Assembly (NCBI RefSeq): GCF_002043005.1
Contig: NZ_CP020330.1
Location: forward strand, 1,754,001-1,818,000
DNA length: 64,000 nucleotides
From: Martelella mediterranea DSM 17316
GTDB lineage: Bacteria > Pseudomonadota > Alphaproteobacteria > Rhizobiales > Rhizobiaceae
Reading direction: 5' to 3'
Position 1 is the first letter of the stretch. Each line of letters starts with the position of its first letter. A model generated the notes under the pieces. The model worked only from the letters and a program-made list of their open reading frames with translations. It was not told where the DNA came from and did not search any database. The position numbers and the translations under genes are program-made. Positions 1-7,306 of the stretch are shown here, one piece after another.

Positions 1-312
1 GGCATTGTCGAACTGCCGGTCGAGTGGATCCGCGACGATGCGGTCTATTTCATGATGAACCGCTTCGGCGCGCAGCGCCCCTATACGCCGCCCACCGATG
101 TGCTCGACATCTTCCGGCGCGAATTCGATGGCGCCCATGAAGAGCGCGGGCTGTTTCTCTTGACCATGCATCCGCATATCACCGGCTATCGCTCACGCAT
201 CTTCATTCTCGAGACGCTGCTGGAGCATATCGCCGAAAAGGGCGATTGCTGGATTGCGACCCACGCCGAGATCGCTCGGTATTGCGCCGAACAGGCCGGG
301 CTGAAAGGATAA
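1..312 (+). CDS. Polysaccharide deacetylase family protein (C-terminal part)
   Basis: This is the last 103 codons of a gene that begins before the window; the frame is open from base 1. The visible part carries MHPHITGYRSRI and, near the end, WIATHAEIARYC. Both fit the C-terminal end of NodB-fold polysaccharide deacetylases of the PuuE/peptidoglycan-deacetylase-like group, which are often amide or cyclic-imide hydrolases rather than true chitin deacetylases. The metal-binding motifs lie outside the window, so activity cannot be judged. It ends 3 bases before the isoaspartyl peptidase start, so the two are probably cotranscribed and may share a role in amide-bond turnover (inference). Confidence 0.82.
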   Translation, partial: GIVELPVEWIRDDAVYFMMNRFGAQRPYTPPTDVLDIFRREFDGAHEERGLFLLTMHPHITGYRSRIFILETLLEHIAEKGDCWIATHAEIARYCAEQAGLKG

Positions 313-315
313 GAA

Positions 316-1239
316 ATGCGATATTCCCTGGCCGTGCACGGTGGTGCCGGAACGATCCTCAAATCGAACATGACGCCTGAGAAGGAAGCCGCCTATCACG
401 CAGGTCTTCGCCGCGCGCTGGACGCCGGCGAAACGGTGTTGCGTGACGGCGGCTCCGCGCTTGATGCCGTGACAGCTTCAGTCTGCGCGCTGGAAGACGA
501 GCCTCTCTTCAATGCCGGCCGCGGCGCGGTGTTCACCGATCAGGGCGAGCAGGAAATGGATGCCGCCGTCATGGATGGCAGGGATCGCCGGGCGGGGACC
601 GTTGCCAGCATTTTCGGACCGAAAAACCCTGTTCTCGCCGCACGCGCCGTCATGGAGCACACCGTCCATGTGACCATGACCGGCCCGAATGCGCTTGCGG
701 TCGCCCGCAAGGCCGGTCTCGAATTCGCCGGCAAGGACTATTTCTTTACCCAGGCGCGCTGGGATGCGTTGCAGGAAACGCTGCGGCTCAAGAAGGCCGG
801 CGAGGATGATGGCGATCCGTCCCGACGTCATGGCACGGTCGGCGCCGTGGCGCGCGACCAGGACGGCAATCTGGCGGCAGCGACCTCAACCGGCGGCTGG
901 ACCGGCAAAGCCGCCGGCCGGATCGGCGATACGCCGGTGATCGGCGCCGGCACCTTTGCCGACAACGCGACCTGCGCCGTTTCCGGTACTGGCCATGGCG
1001 AAATCTTCATGCGCTGGACGGCAGCATCCGAGATCGCCGCCCGCATGCGTCATGCCGGCGAAAGCCTCGAACAGGCGGCTCGCCACGTGGTGATGGTCGA
1101 CCTCAAGGAAAATGACGGCTCCGGCGGCGTGATTGCCATCGACCGCGACGGTAACATCACGCTGCCCTTCAACTCCGAAGGCATGTATCGCGGTTTCGTG
1201 CGCTCAGGCGAACAGCCGCAGACGGCAATCTACCGCTAG
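316..1239 (+). CDS. Isoaspartyl peptidase / type III L-asparaginase (Ntn hydrolase)
   Basis: A 307-residue plant-type asparaginase precursor. It opens with LAVHGGAGT, has the glycine-rich FNAGRGAVFT stretch near residue 65, and has the autoprocessing site HGTVGAVA, where Thr174 should become the N-terminal nucleophile of the beta subunit. Later GGWTGKAAGRIGDTPVIGAG matches the substrate pocket of the family. Such enzymes remove isoaspartyl residues from peptides and hydrolyse L-asparagine in the cytosol. The gene follows the deacetylase by 3 bases. Its TAG stop (1237-1239) spans the left edge of an IS630 element: TA is the target duplication and G is the first transposon base. Confidence 0.93.
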   Translation: MRYSLAVHGGAGTILKSNMTPEKEAAYHAGLRRALDAGETVLRDGGSALDAVTASVCALEDEPLFNAGRGAVFTDQGEQEMDAAVMDGRDRRAGTVASIFGPKNPVLAARAVMEHTVHVTMTGPNALAVARKAGLEFAGKDYFFTQARWDALQETLRLKKAGEDDGDPSRRHGTVGAVARDQDGNLAAATSTGGWTGKAAGRIGDTPVIGAGTFADNATCAVSGTGHGEIFMRWTAASEIAARMRHAGESLEQAARHVVMVDLKENDGSGGVIAIDRDGNITLPFNSEGMYRGFVRSGEQPQTAIYR

Positions 1240-1328
1240 AGCGGTTCTGTGTTTGACGGAATCAAAGGGATTCCCCTTTTGCTGGTTTTGTGATTCAAGA
1301 TGCTGGCTGGGCAGGAGGCCAGCATCTG

Positions 1329-1688
1329 ATGACGGCACCTCTTTCCAATGATCTTCGTAAGCGTGTGGTTCTTGCCATTGAGGCTGGCGAGAGCTGCCGC
1401 TCGGTCGCTTCCCGCTTTGGGGTTTCCGTGTCTGCTGCAGTGAAGTGGTCGCAGCGCTACCGGGCGACAGGTTCGGTCGCGCCCGGCAAGATGGGTGGCC
1501 ATCGCAAGCGCATACTGGAACCGCACCGGGCCTTCATCATCGAGCGCATCAACCAGACCTCGCATCTGACGCTGCACGGGCTGAAGGATGAACTGGCTGC
1601 GCGTGGCGTAAAGGTCTCGCACGATACGGTCTGGAAGTTCCTGCGGCGCGAGGGTCTCAGCTTCAAAAAAAACACTGTTCGCCCTTGA
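1329..1688 (+). CDS. IS630 transposase, N-terminal frame (OrfA, helix-turn-helix)
   Basis: 119 residues from the ATG at 1329 (MTAPLSND). The segment [21 protein letters not shown] is the helix-turn-helix that binds the terminal repeats, and [20 protein letters not shown] is the second winged-helix segment typical of IS630 OrfA. The frame ends in KKNTVRP at TGA 1686-1688, just after an A8 tract. The OrfB frame continues from the same tract, shifted +1 (or -2), so a fusion transposase would need ribosomal slippage or a single indel. Confidence 0.88.
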   Translation: MTAPLSNDLRKRVVLAIEAGESCRSVASRFGVSVSAAVKWSQRYRATGSVAPGKMGGHRKRILEPHRAFIIERINQTSHLTLHGLKDELAARGVKVSHDTVWKFLRREGLSFKKNTVRP

Positions 1689-2277
1689 GCAGGCGCGCGC
1701 CGACATCGCCAGACGGCGTCAACGCTGGCAGACTTTGCAGGCCGGCCTCGACCCCAGCAGGCTGGTGTTCATCGATGAAACCTGGATCAAGACCAATATG
1801 GCCCCGCTTCGGGGATGGGGCAAACGCGGCAAACGCCTTCGCGGCTTTGCGCCGCATGGGCATTGGCGAACCCTGACCTTTCTCGGCGCGCTGCGCTGCG
1901 ACCGGCTGACGGCCCCTTGCGTCTTCGACGGGCCGATCAACGGCCAGTGCTTCCAAGCCTATGTCGAGCAGATCCTCGTGCCCACTCTCAAGCCCGGTGA
2001 TATCGTCGTCATGGACAATCTCGGCAGCCACAAGTCAGCCGCGATCCGCAAGGCGATCAAAGCGGCAGGCGCAAGGCTATGGTTCCTGCCGCCCTATTCG
2101 CCCGATCTCAATCCGATCGAACAGGCGTTCGCCAAGATCAAACACTGGATGCGTATGGGGCAGAAGCGAACCGTCGAGGAAACATGGCGGGCCATCGGCC
2201 GCCTCGTCACCACCATCAAACCGCAAGAGTGCGCAAGTTACCTTGCAAATGCTGGATACGCTTCCATTAAAAACTGA
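1666..2277 (+). CDS. IS630 transposase, catalytic frame (OrfB, DDE domain)
   Basis: The open frame starts inside the A8 run and reads [13 protein letters not shown]; the first ATG in frame is at 1798, so expression probably depends on frameshifting from OrfA. All three catalytic acidic residues are present in order: [16 protein letters not shown] and [11 protein letters not shown]. That makes this copy potentially active, unlike the second IS630 copy at the right end of the window. The protein cuts and joins DNA at TA dinucleotides. The end coordinate is the TGA just inside the right terminal repeat. Confidence 0.85.
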   Translation, partial: KKTLFALEQARADIARRRQRWQTLQAGLDPSRLVFIDETWIKTNMAPLRGWGKRGKRLRGFAPHGHWRTLTFLGALRCDRLTAPCVFDGPINGQCFQAYVEQILVPTLKPGDIVVMDNLGSHKSAAIRKAIKAAGARLWFLPPYSPDLNPIEQAFAKIKHWMRMGQKRTVEETWRAIGRLVTTIKPQECASYLANAGYASIKN

Positions 2278-2338
2278 AACGCTCTAGAATCGCAAACCCC
2301 CGCCGAAATTGCCTTATTCGGTCAGTTCCATCATGGGC

Positions 2339-2375
2339 TAGAGCGCCGATCTGACCGGATCAGATCGGCGCTCTA
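2339..2375. repeat. TA-bounded perfect palindrome (MITE-like or terminator hairpin)
   Basis: Arms TAGAGCGCCGATCTGA and TCAGATCGGCGCTCTA pair perfectly over 16 bp around the 5-base loop CCGGA. The outermost bases (TA then GAGCG) match the ends of the neighbouring IS630 element, so it may be a non-autonomous IS630-type miniature element. It could equally act as a rho-independent-like terminator, since it is followed by a T-rich stretch (CTATTTGTTTTAG). Confidence 0.7.
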
Positions 2376-2407
2376 TCTATTTGTTTTAGATTCATAATAT
2401 TGTCGAT

Positions 2408-2447
2408 CTTCGCTTCGCTTCGCTTCGCTTCGCTTCGCTTCGCTTCG
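2408..2447. repeat. Pentanucleotide tandem repeat (CTTCG) x 8
   Basis: Eight perfect back-to-back copies of CTTCG, followed by CTCCGG. It lies in a non-coding gap and no credible gene crosses it, so it is unlikely to be a phase-variation switch of a coding frame. Copy number in such arrays can change by slippage. Confidence 0.9.
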
Positions 2448-2969
2448 CTCCGGTCGGATTATGCTCTGAGGGAAATTGTTGGGAAACTTGTCGCGGACAT
2501 TATCATCGTTCAGACACAGACGTTTCCCCGCAACCTGGTTTTCAATAAGGTGGAGCAAACGGATGCCCTCGAGAATTAAGACGCTTGAACAGAGCGACCT
2601 GACTATCCGGCTTTAGCGACGCGACCAACGCATGGCAATTCTCTCAGAGGATCAACCGAAACCGGCCTTCAGGCTTCGGCCCATTCGTGTCATCTCACCC
2701 AGGCTCAGTTCTTGTTCGGGTATTAGAATTTTACGCAGATGAGTATCATAACGACGGGATCGCCGGTTCATATCCTTTCAAGGCCCTTACGGTTGCTCCC
2801 TTGCTCGACACAAACGAACATGTCGGCGCCCACCTGATTGAGTGATCGACGGACTTTCTTTTGGTCCCTTGTAGCAACCAAGGAAAAGAAGAAGAGCTCG
2901 GTCGCCGCACTATCCCCGCAGCCGCTCGGCCTGCTCATGGAACGGTACTTTCCACTTCACTGTCCATGT

Positions 2970-3491
2970 TCACGCAGCCGTGCCCCCAGACGACCACGCA
3001 GCATATTGGGCGTTTTGCTTCTCCATATCGCTGTAGAGCCAGGCCATGCGGTCGAGGAACCAGAGCTTCAGCAGCATGGTCAGCGCCATGCCGGACAGCG
3101 TCGCCCACGGATCGAGCCAGACCAGACCGGCAATGAAGACGAGACCGGAGAGGGCCGAAAGGGCGTTCAGCACGTTGCCGGCGCGCACGTGATGGGCGGG
3201 AATGGGCACGCTTTTGCGCCTGAGCCAGACCCGTTCGCCGAAAATCCCGCGCGTCATCCAGTTGTCCTTGCGGGCGGGCGGCGAAAAAAGCCGCGGGTTC
3301 AGCCAGACCCAGGCAAGGGCTGCAAGCGCCGGCAGGATGGCCCAGGGGCCTATCAGCACCCGGCTCCAGGCGGCAAGCGCGAGGGCGGGCAGGACGGTCA
3401 GCCGGCTCCAGCCGCTCCACGGATTGGCGTGGCGCTGCCAGGTGCTGTCGTCCATCCCCATCAGCTTTTCCGCATATTCTGCAAATCTCAT
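2970..3491 (-). CDS. DUF6653 family small membrane protein
   Basis: 173 residues starting MRFAEYAEK. The N-terminal part has the pattern DDSTWQRHANPWSGWSR, followed by two hydrophobic stretches (about residues 33-65), the NPRLFSPP and RGIFGERVWL motifs, and further membrane segments near 108-145. This arrangement matches the uncharacterised DUF6653 family as I recall it; no function is known. The start overlaps the stop of the PAP2 gene by 4 bases (ATGA), so the two are translationally coupled and probably act on the same membrane process. Confidence 0.78.
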   Translation of the reverse strand: MRFAEYAEKLMGMDDSTWQRHANPWSGWSRLTVLPALALAAWSRVLIGPWAILPALAALAWVWLNPRLFSPPARKDNWMTRGIFGERVWLRRKSVPIPAHHVRAGNVLNALSALSGLVFIAGLVWLDPWATLSGMALTMLLKLWFLDRMAWLYSDMEKQNAQYAAWSSGGTAA

Positions 3492-4048
3492 CGGCTGATG
3501 TTCTCCGTGTTTGTGCCTGCGGCCATCCTGTCGGTCTTTCGTTTGCGCGCCAGTCGCCGGATCCGGCCGGTGGCTTTCCTGAAGCCGCGCTCGAACAGCA
3601 GCGCCCAGAGCGCCCCGGCCAGAACCTGCCACAGAGTATGCGAATCCGATTCGATGCGCGAGCCGCCGACAAAGAATGCCGCCAGGATGACGACGGTTTT
3701 CACCGCCGGCGACTTTTCGATACAGGCATTGACAAGGCTGCTCGCCCCGAAGCTGGCCGCCGCCATGTGGCCGGAGGGAAAACCGTGAAGGCTGCCCGAG
3801 GGGCGGATGTTGATCCGGGCGTCGCCAAGCCCCCATTTCGTGAGGTGAACCGTGCTGAGCATCGCCAGAAACCGCACCGCATAGTCTCCGCCGCCGCCGG
3901 TGGCGATCCGGCAGCCGAACGCGGCGACCGGCAGCGCGATCTGCAGGTTGTCGCCGTAGCTTTCGACCGTTCTTTGAGAGAGGCACAGCGCCAGCGCCAG
4001 CACGGCGACGATGAGGATATTTCTGTGGTGGAGGAGCGTTTGCTTCAA
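3488..4048 (-). CDS. PAP2-superfamily membrane phosphatase
   Basis: 186 residues with an N-terminal membrane helix (NILIVAVLALAL). The PAP2 acid-phosphatase motifs are visible: the phosphate-binding GFPSGHMAAA (PSGH) near residue 93, and GGSRIESDSHTLWQVLAG, which corresponds to the SR-x5-H-x3-D type third motif with the last Asp apparently replaced. Upstream KWGLGDARINIRPSG stands where motif 1 is expected. These enzymes dephosphorylate lipid phosphates such as undecaprenyl pyrophosphate or phosphatidic acid at the periplasmic face. The best start is a TTG, so the exact N-terminus is uncertain. Confidence 0.83.
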   Translation of the reverse strand: MKQTLLHHRNILIVAVLALALCLSQRTVESYGDNLQIALPVAAFGCRIATGGGGDYAVRFLAMLSTVHLTKWGLGDARINIRPSGSLHGFPSGHMAAASFGASSLVNACIEKSPAVKTVVILAAFFVGGSRIESDSHTLWQVLAGALWALLFERGFRKATGRIRRLARKRKTDRMAAGTNTENISR

Positions 4049-4205
4049 ATGTCCAAGTCCGTGATCGCTTCAATCACGGGTGCGCTACGGCGAAGACGCC
4101 GTTGCGTCGTCCTGACCGGCAGGCGAGGACATCGGACAGGCTTGAAATCGCCTTTCTCGCCGGGCGTTTTCCCGAAAAGGCCGGAATTTGCGGTTACCGG
4201 AAGGG

Positions 4206-4285
4206 CGCTCTAACCCGTTGAATCTACGCATCGTGCTTCCCGAAAATCGATTCCGATTTGCGGGCCGATGCTGTAGAAAGTTCCC
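4206..4285. repeat. Rhizobial-type dispersed intergenic repeat
   Basis: The segment contains an imperfect inverted repeat, CCCGAAAATCG (4239-4249) against CGATTTGCGGG (4254-4264), with 10 of 11 positions paired around ATTC. It is bounded by GAATCTACGCATCG and CCGATGCTGTAG. From general knowledge this layout (pairing GAAAATCG arms next to ATCTACGCATCG) is a very common interspersed element in Rhizobiales. It overlaps the upstream extension of the AraC frame, which argues for the later start of that gene. Confidence 0.6.
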
Positions 4286-4316
4286 TCAACGCCCGACAGA
4301 AACGCCGACACCGCCC

Positions 4317-5504
4317 TTGATCGACCAGTTCAAAACCATTGCCGACACGGCCCTGCCGGTGGTCGCTTTCTATTCGGCGGTGCTGGCCTTCGGGCAGACC
4401 CGGTTTCACGCCAGCGCCCGGCTGCTCGGTGGCCTGTTCCTGCTGGTCTTCATCATTTCGCCGCTGCCCTTGCGCTTTGACGAGACCACGCTTGCCGGGC
4501 ATCTCTATTCCTCGTTGGTGTGGGGGCTGTTCGCCCCGGCCAGCACATTGCTGGCGCCGCTCTTTTATTTCTACGTGCTGGCGCTGACTGAGGAAGGGCC
4601 GTTTCCAAGGCCATCGCGCAGGCATTTCATTCTGCCTGCGATTGCCGTCGCCGCCGGCCTCGCCATGGCCCTGCTGCCGGTTGCCACACGCAACGGCCTG
4701 TTTGCCGCCGCGGAAACCGGAGCGCCGCTGCCGCCAGCCCTTTCCGCTCTTGTCGTCATCTGGCGATTGCTCGGCCCGGCGACGTTCGCCCTGTGGCTGG
4801 TCTATGTCGTGCTGATGTACCGGCGACTGACCGCCTATCGCAAGCGGCTCTGCGATCTCTATGCCAGCACCGAGCGGCTGGAACTGTACTGGATCAACTG
4901 GCTGATGGGCATGGTGGCCGTTTACGCCCTGCTCAACCTCGTCGATGCCGCCGTGTTCGATCCGCTCGGCTGGGCCGTCGTGCCGGTGATTGTCGACCGT
5001 CTTTGGTCTCTGCTGATCGTGATGGTTCTGGGCTTTTGGGGTCTGCGCCAGCGACCGGGGCTGCTGCCGCCGGATGCGGCCCCGGCGGAGGCCGTCGAAA
5101 ACGGCAAATATGAAAAAAGCGCGCTGTCGCCCGAGATGCAGCGACGGATCGCGGACAAGCTCGTTGCCGCCATGGCGGATGAACGGCTTTACCGGGACGC
5201 CAGTCTTTCGCTCTGGTCGCTGTCACAGCATATCGGCGTCGCGCCCAATTATATCTCGCAGACGCTGAGCGAAACGCTCGACCAGTCCTTCTACGCCTTC
5301 GTCAACGGCCACCGCATCGGCGAGGCAAAGGACCTGCTGGTTTCGCAGGCACGCTCGGTTCTCGAGATCGCCTATGATGTCGGCTTCAACTCCAAATCCG
5401 CCTTCTACACCGCGTTCCGGCGCGAAACGGGCAAAACCCCGGCGGCCTTCCGCAAGGCGCAACAGGCGGACTGTGGCATAGACCCGGACAACACCACGGG
5501 CTAG
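4317..5504 (+). CDS. Membrane-anchored AraC-family transcriptional regulator
   Basis: About 395 residues from the TTG at 4317 (IDQFKTIADTALPVVAFYSAVLAFGQ). The frame stays open upstream to a TTG at 4188, but that part overlaps an intergenic repeat and looks non-coding. The N-terminal ~240 residues form about seven hydrophobic segments. The C-terminal ~100 residues hold two helix-turn-helix motifs: SLSLWSLSQHIGVAPNYISQ, and VLEIAYDVGFNSKSAFYTAF followed by RRETGKTPAAFRK. This architecture suggests a sensor that responds to a membrane or periplasmic signal and binds DNA directly. No obvious target lies beside it except the divergent PAP2/DUF6653 pair. Confidence 0.85.
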   Translation: MIDQFKTIADTALPVVAFYSAVLAFGQTRFHASARLLGGLFLLVFIISPLPLRFDETTLAGHLYSSLVWGLFAPASTLLAPLFYFYVLALTEEGPFPRPSRRHFILPAIAVAAGLAMALLPVATRNGLFAAAETGAPLPPALSALVVIWRLLGPATFALWLVYVVLMYRRLTAYRKRLCDLYASTERLELYWINWLMGMVAVYALLNLVDAAVFDPLGWAVVPVIVDRLWSLLIVMVLGFWGLRQRPGLLPPDAAPAEAVENGKYEKSALSPEMQRRIADKLVAAMADERLYRDASLSLWSLSQHIGVAPNYISQTLSETLDQSFYAFVNGHRIGEAKDLLVSQARSVLEIAYDVGFNSKSAFYTAFRRETGKTPAAFRKAQQADCGIDPDNTTG

Positions 5505-5519
5505 GCCGTAGACTCGTAA

Positions 5520-6233
5520 CGCTTTAGCCATATTCGCACAGAGAAGAGCTTGATTGCTGCAAGATAGTTGTCGGCTCGCTTGTCGTAACGCGTTGCAATT
5601 CCACGCGCTTCTTTGATGCGGTTGAAGAACCGCTCGACGAGGTTTCGATAGCGATAGAGGAACGGACTGAAAGCGCAGGTCCTTTTCCGGTTTCGTTTCG
5701 CCGGGATGTTGGCGAGTGCCTTCGCCTGGTTTGCCGTGACGCGGATGGCGTCGGTGTCATAGCCACGGCCAAAAGCGTCGCCCCGGCATGAAGTCTGGCG
5801 AGCAGGTCTTCGGCGTAGCGACAGTCAGCATGCTGCCCTTCCGAGAGGCGAAGATCAATCGGCAGCCCGTCGGCATCAAAGAGAGCGTGGATCTTCGTTG
5901 TCAGGCCACCTCTGGAACGTCCCATGCTTCGATTGGCGCCCCCTTTTTACCGGTGGCGCCATGCTGATGCACGCGAACACACAACGAATCGATCATCTGA
6001 ATATCGCCGACGAAGGCGGAAGAAATCGCTTTGAGAAGGCGATCCCAGACACCAGCCCGCCGCCAGCGGACAAAGCGATTATAACAGGTGGTGTGAGGAC
6101 CATAGCGTTCCGGAACATCAGCCCACGGGCTGCCGGTGTGAAAGCGCCAGAGTATGCCGAGGCAAAGCCGAGGGGCAACATCAGGGACCCGGAAGCAAGG
6201 GTCTGGTATTTTTCGGGATCGGGTTCAGTTTAG
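5520..6233 (-). pseudogene. IS5-family transposase remnant, truncated and frameshifted
   Basis: Reading the minus strand gives PERYGPHTTCYNRFVRWRRAG, then VWDRLLKAIS, SMGRSRGGLTTKIHALFDADG and RLSEGQHAD, the classic IS5 (IS427 group) transposase pattern. The N-terminal ~50 residues are missing at the vapC side. After GATLLA (near 5780) the frame shifts; the continuation YDTDAIRVTANQAKALANIP and NLVERFFNRIKEARGIATRY is found in another frame down to about 5520. It is therefore a dead element. Its truncated end abuts the vapBC operon, so a later rearrangement joined the two. Confidence 0.85.
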
Positions 6234-6629
6234 CCAGTTTTCAACCTGGAGGCCGGGCACCCGCAGGAATTCGCGCGTATTGGCTGTCACCAGCATGGCA
6301 TCGACAGCCAAGGCATGGGCCGCAATCAGCAGTTCATTTGGACCGATCGGCGTGCCGGCAGCTTCGAGCTCTGCTCTGATGCGGCCGTAACGGGCATGTG
6401 CCGGGGCATCCAATGCGAGTATTTGCATGCCGCCAAGAATGGCCTCGATCTGGGTCGTCAGCCTGGCAGATCCCTTGTGTTCACAACCATAGCTTAGTTC
6501 AGCCGCGGTGATGATGCTGACGCAGATCGTATCCTGTCCGACATCAACGATATGGCCGACGACGGCGCCGGCCGGATTACGCGCGAGATCCGACACGATA
6601 TTCGTGTCGAGCATGTAAAGACGGCTCAA
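6225..6629 (-). CDS. vapC: VapC-type PIN-domain ribonuclease toxin
   Basis: 134 residues with a PIN domain: MLDTNIVSDL (Asp8), ITAAELSYG (Glu44) and IGPNELLIAAHALA. In most VapC proteins the third acidic site reads NDLxIAA with Asp; here it is Glu99, a conservative change that may still bind metal. VapC toxins cleave specific tRNA or rRNA sites and arrest growth until neutralised. The ATG overlaps the end of vapB by 4 bases, so the toxin is made coupled to its antitoxin. Confidence 0.92.
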   Translation of the reverse strand: MSRLYMLDTNIVSDLARNPAGAVVGHIVDVGQDTICVSIITAAELSYGCEHKGSARLTTQIEAILGGMQILALDAPAHARYGRIRAELEAAGTPIGPNELLIAAHALAVDAMLVTANTREFLRVPGLQVENWLN

Positions 6630-6880
6630 AGGTCGATTTCCCTTGCTGGCAGCAAGGTCTCATCGACATCGGGGAACTGGTCATCCGGGCCGAGCGGTTT
6701 CAGCCGCGCCAGAATGTCCAGAAGCTTGTTTTTGGGGGCGGGCTCGATTACCAGTCGGTTTCCCTCACGATGAATCATCACACGGTCGCCCGGCAGTTCG
6801 AAATCGGCCGGGATACGGACCGCCTGACTTTTGTTGTTGCGAAACAGTTTGGCTTCACGTGCTTCAGATGCCTGGGGCAT
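6626..6880 (-). CDS. vapB: VapB-type antitoxin (AbrB/SpoVT fold)
   Basis: 84 residues. The N-terminal AKLFRNNKSQAVRIPADFELPG is the swapped-hairpin AbrB DNA-binding fold seen in VapB/MazE antitoxins, and the acidic tail (PDVDETLLPAREIDL) is the usual toxin-wrapping part. It should bind VapC and repress the operon. The gene is preceded by AGGAGG at about 6886-6891 and by a palindromic operator at 6905-6920. The pair sits directly against a broken IS5 element, consistent with gain by transfer. Confidence 0.92.
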   Translation of the reverse strand: MPQASEAREAKLFRNNKSQAVRIPADFELPGDRVMIHREGNRLVIEPAPKNKLLDILARLKPLGPDDQFPDVDETLLPAREIDL

Positions 6881-6904
6881 GAAAACCTCCTGTTAAAATA
6901 ATGC

Positions 6905-6920
6905 ATATACAGATGTATAT
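6905..6920. promoter_or_regulatory. Probable vapBC operator
   Basis: ATATACA and TGTATAT form a perfect inverted repeat with 7-bp arms and a GA spacer, 25 bases upstream of the vapB start. VapBC complexes typically autorepress through short palindromes over the promoter, and its AT-rich context (TTAAAATAATGCATATAC) would also suit a -10 region. Confidence 0.65.
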
Positions 6921-6921
6921 A

Positions 6922-7185
6922 CTAGCTCGCATATGAGATTTCAATCTTAATGCGAAGCGTAGCCCGGCTTTCTATCCCCCAGACTGGCACGGGAAACTGC
7001 AAGGGGTTCTCTCTGCCCTCCTTGATCAGAACGACCGTCTCCCTGGGCGGGCAGCCGGGAAGGTGGCACGCCAGTTCGTTTGCCGAAACGACAGTGGTTT
7101 CCTCCAGCTCCAGAAGCCCGCGTGCCCAGCTCTTGATCCTCCGTGCCGCCTCGATGACACCCGGCTTCTTGGAAAGCGAGCGGGT
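6922..7185 (-). pseudogene. Remnant of a small CxxPGCPPxET-motif protein
   Basis: On the minus strand the frame reads SKKPGVIEAARRIKSWARG, LELEETTVVSANELACHLPGC, then PPRETVVLIKEGRENPLQF. The strongly structured middle part, including the ACHLPGCPPRET motif, looks like real protein, but no ATG or convincing start is present and the last ~20 codons fit better in a shifted frame (SLGDRKPGYASH). Similar short proteins with CxxPGCPPxET exist in cyanobacteria and rhizobia as far as I recall, without known function. I treat this as a decayed gene; an unusual start codon is the alternative. Confidence 0.4.
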
Positions 7186-7306
7186 TTACGAGTGCATTGC
7201 TCAAGCGGATTTCCCCTTGTTCTTCCGCGATCGAGCGCAACGAGTACCGAGAATAGCTCGCGAATGGGTTCCCTGCGAGGTCAATGAAGGGGTGATTTAG
7301 AGGTTC

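Larger units (their letters stand above)
1239..2284 (+). mobile_element. IS630-family insertion sequence, apparently complete
   Basis: A 1046-bp element with imperfect terminal inverted repeats: the left end reads GAGCGGTTCTGTGTTTGACG and the reverse complement of the right end reads GAGCGTTTCAGTTTTTAATG. Both ends are flanked by TA (1237-1238 and 2285-2286), the target dinucleotide duplicated by IS630/Tc1-mariner elements. It holds two overlapping transposase frames joined by an A8 run at 1665-1672. Removing the element and one TA restores the original reading CGC TAG AAT, so the host gene kept its stop codon both before and after insertion. Confidence 0.9.
2285..2969. other. Gene-free gap with repeats between IS630 and the DUF6653 gene
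   Basis: About 680 bases without a convincing gene. It contains a TA-flanked perfect hairpin (2339-2375), eight tandem CTTCG units (2408-2447) and one copy of a T-arm-like motif (2741-2786) that recurs elsewhere in the window. Reading frames that cross the CTTCG array give low-complexity SEAKR repeats and are not believable genes. It looks like accumulated repeat debris behind the IS element. Confidence 0.6.

Noticed and set aside
2408..2447. CRISPR-like array
   Set aside because: Units are 5 bp, contiguous and without spacers, so it is a microsatellite.
2373..2558. Small minus-strand frame with SEAKR repeats
   Set aside because: It is a translation of the CTTCG microsatellite and has no support as a gene.
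2838..4213. Long plus-strand frames across the PAP2/DUF6653 genes
   Set aside because: They are Arg/Pro-rich mirror frames of the two minus-strand genes, which have clear family motifs and a 4-base overlap.
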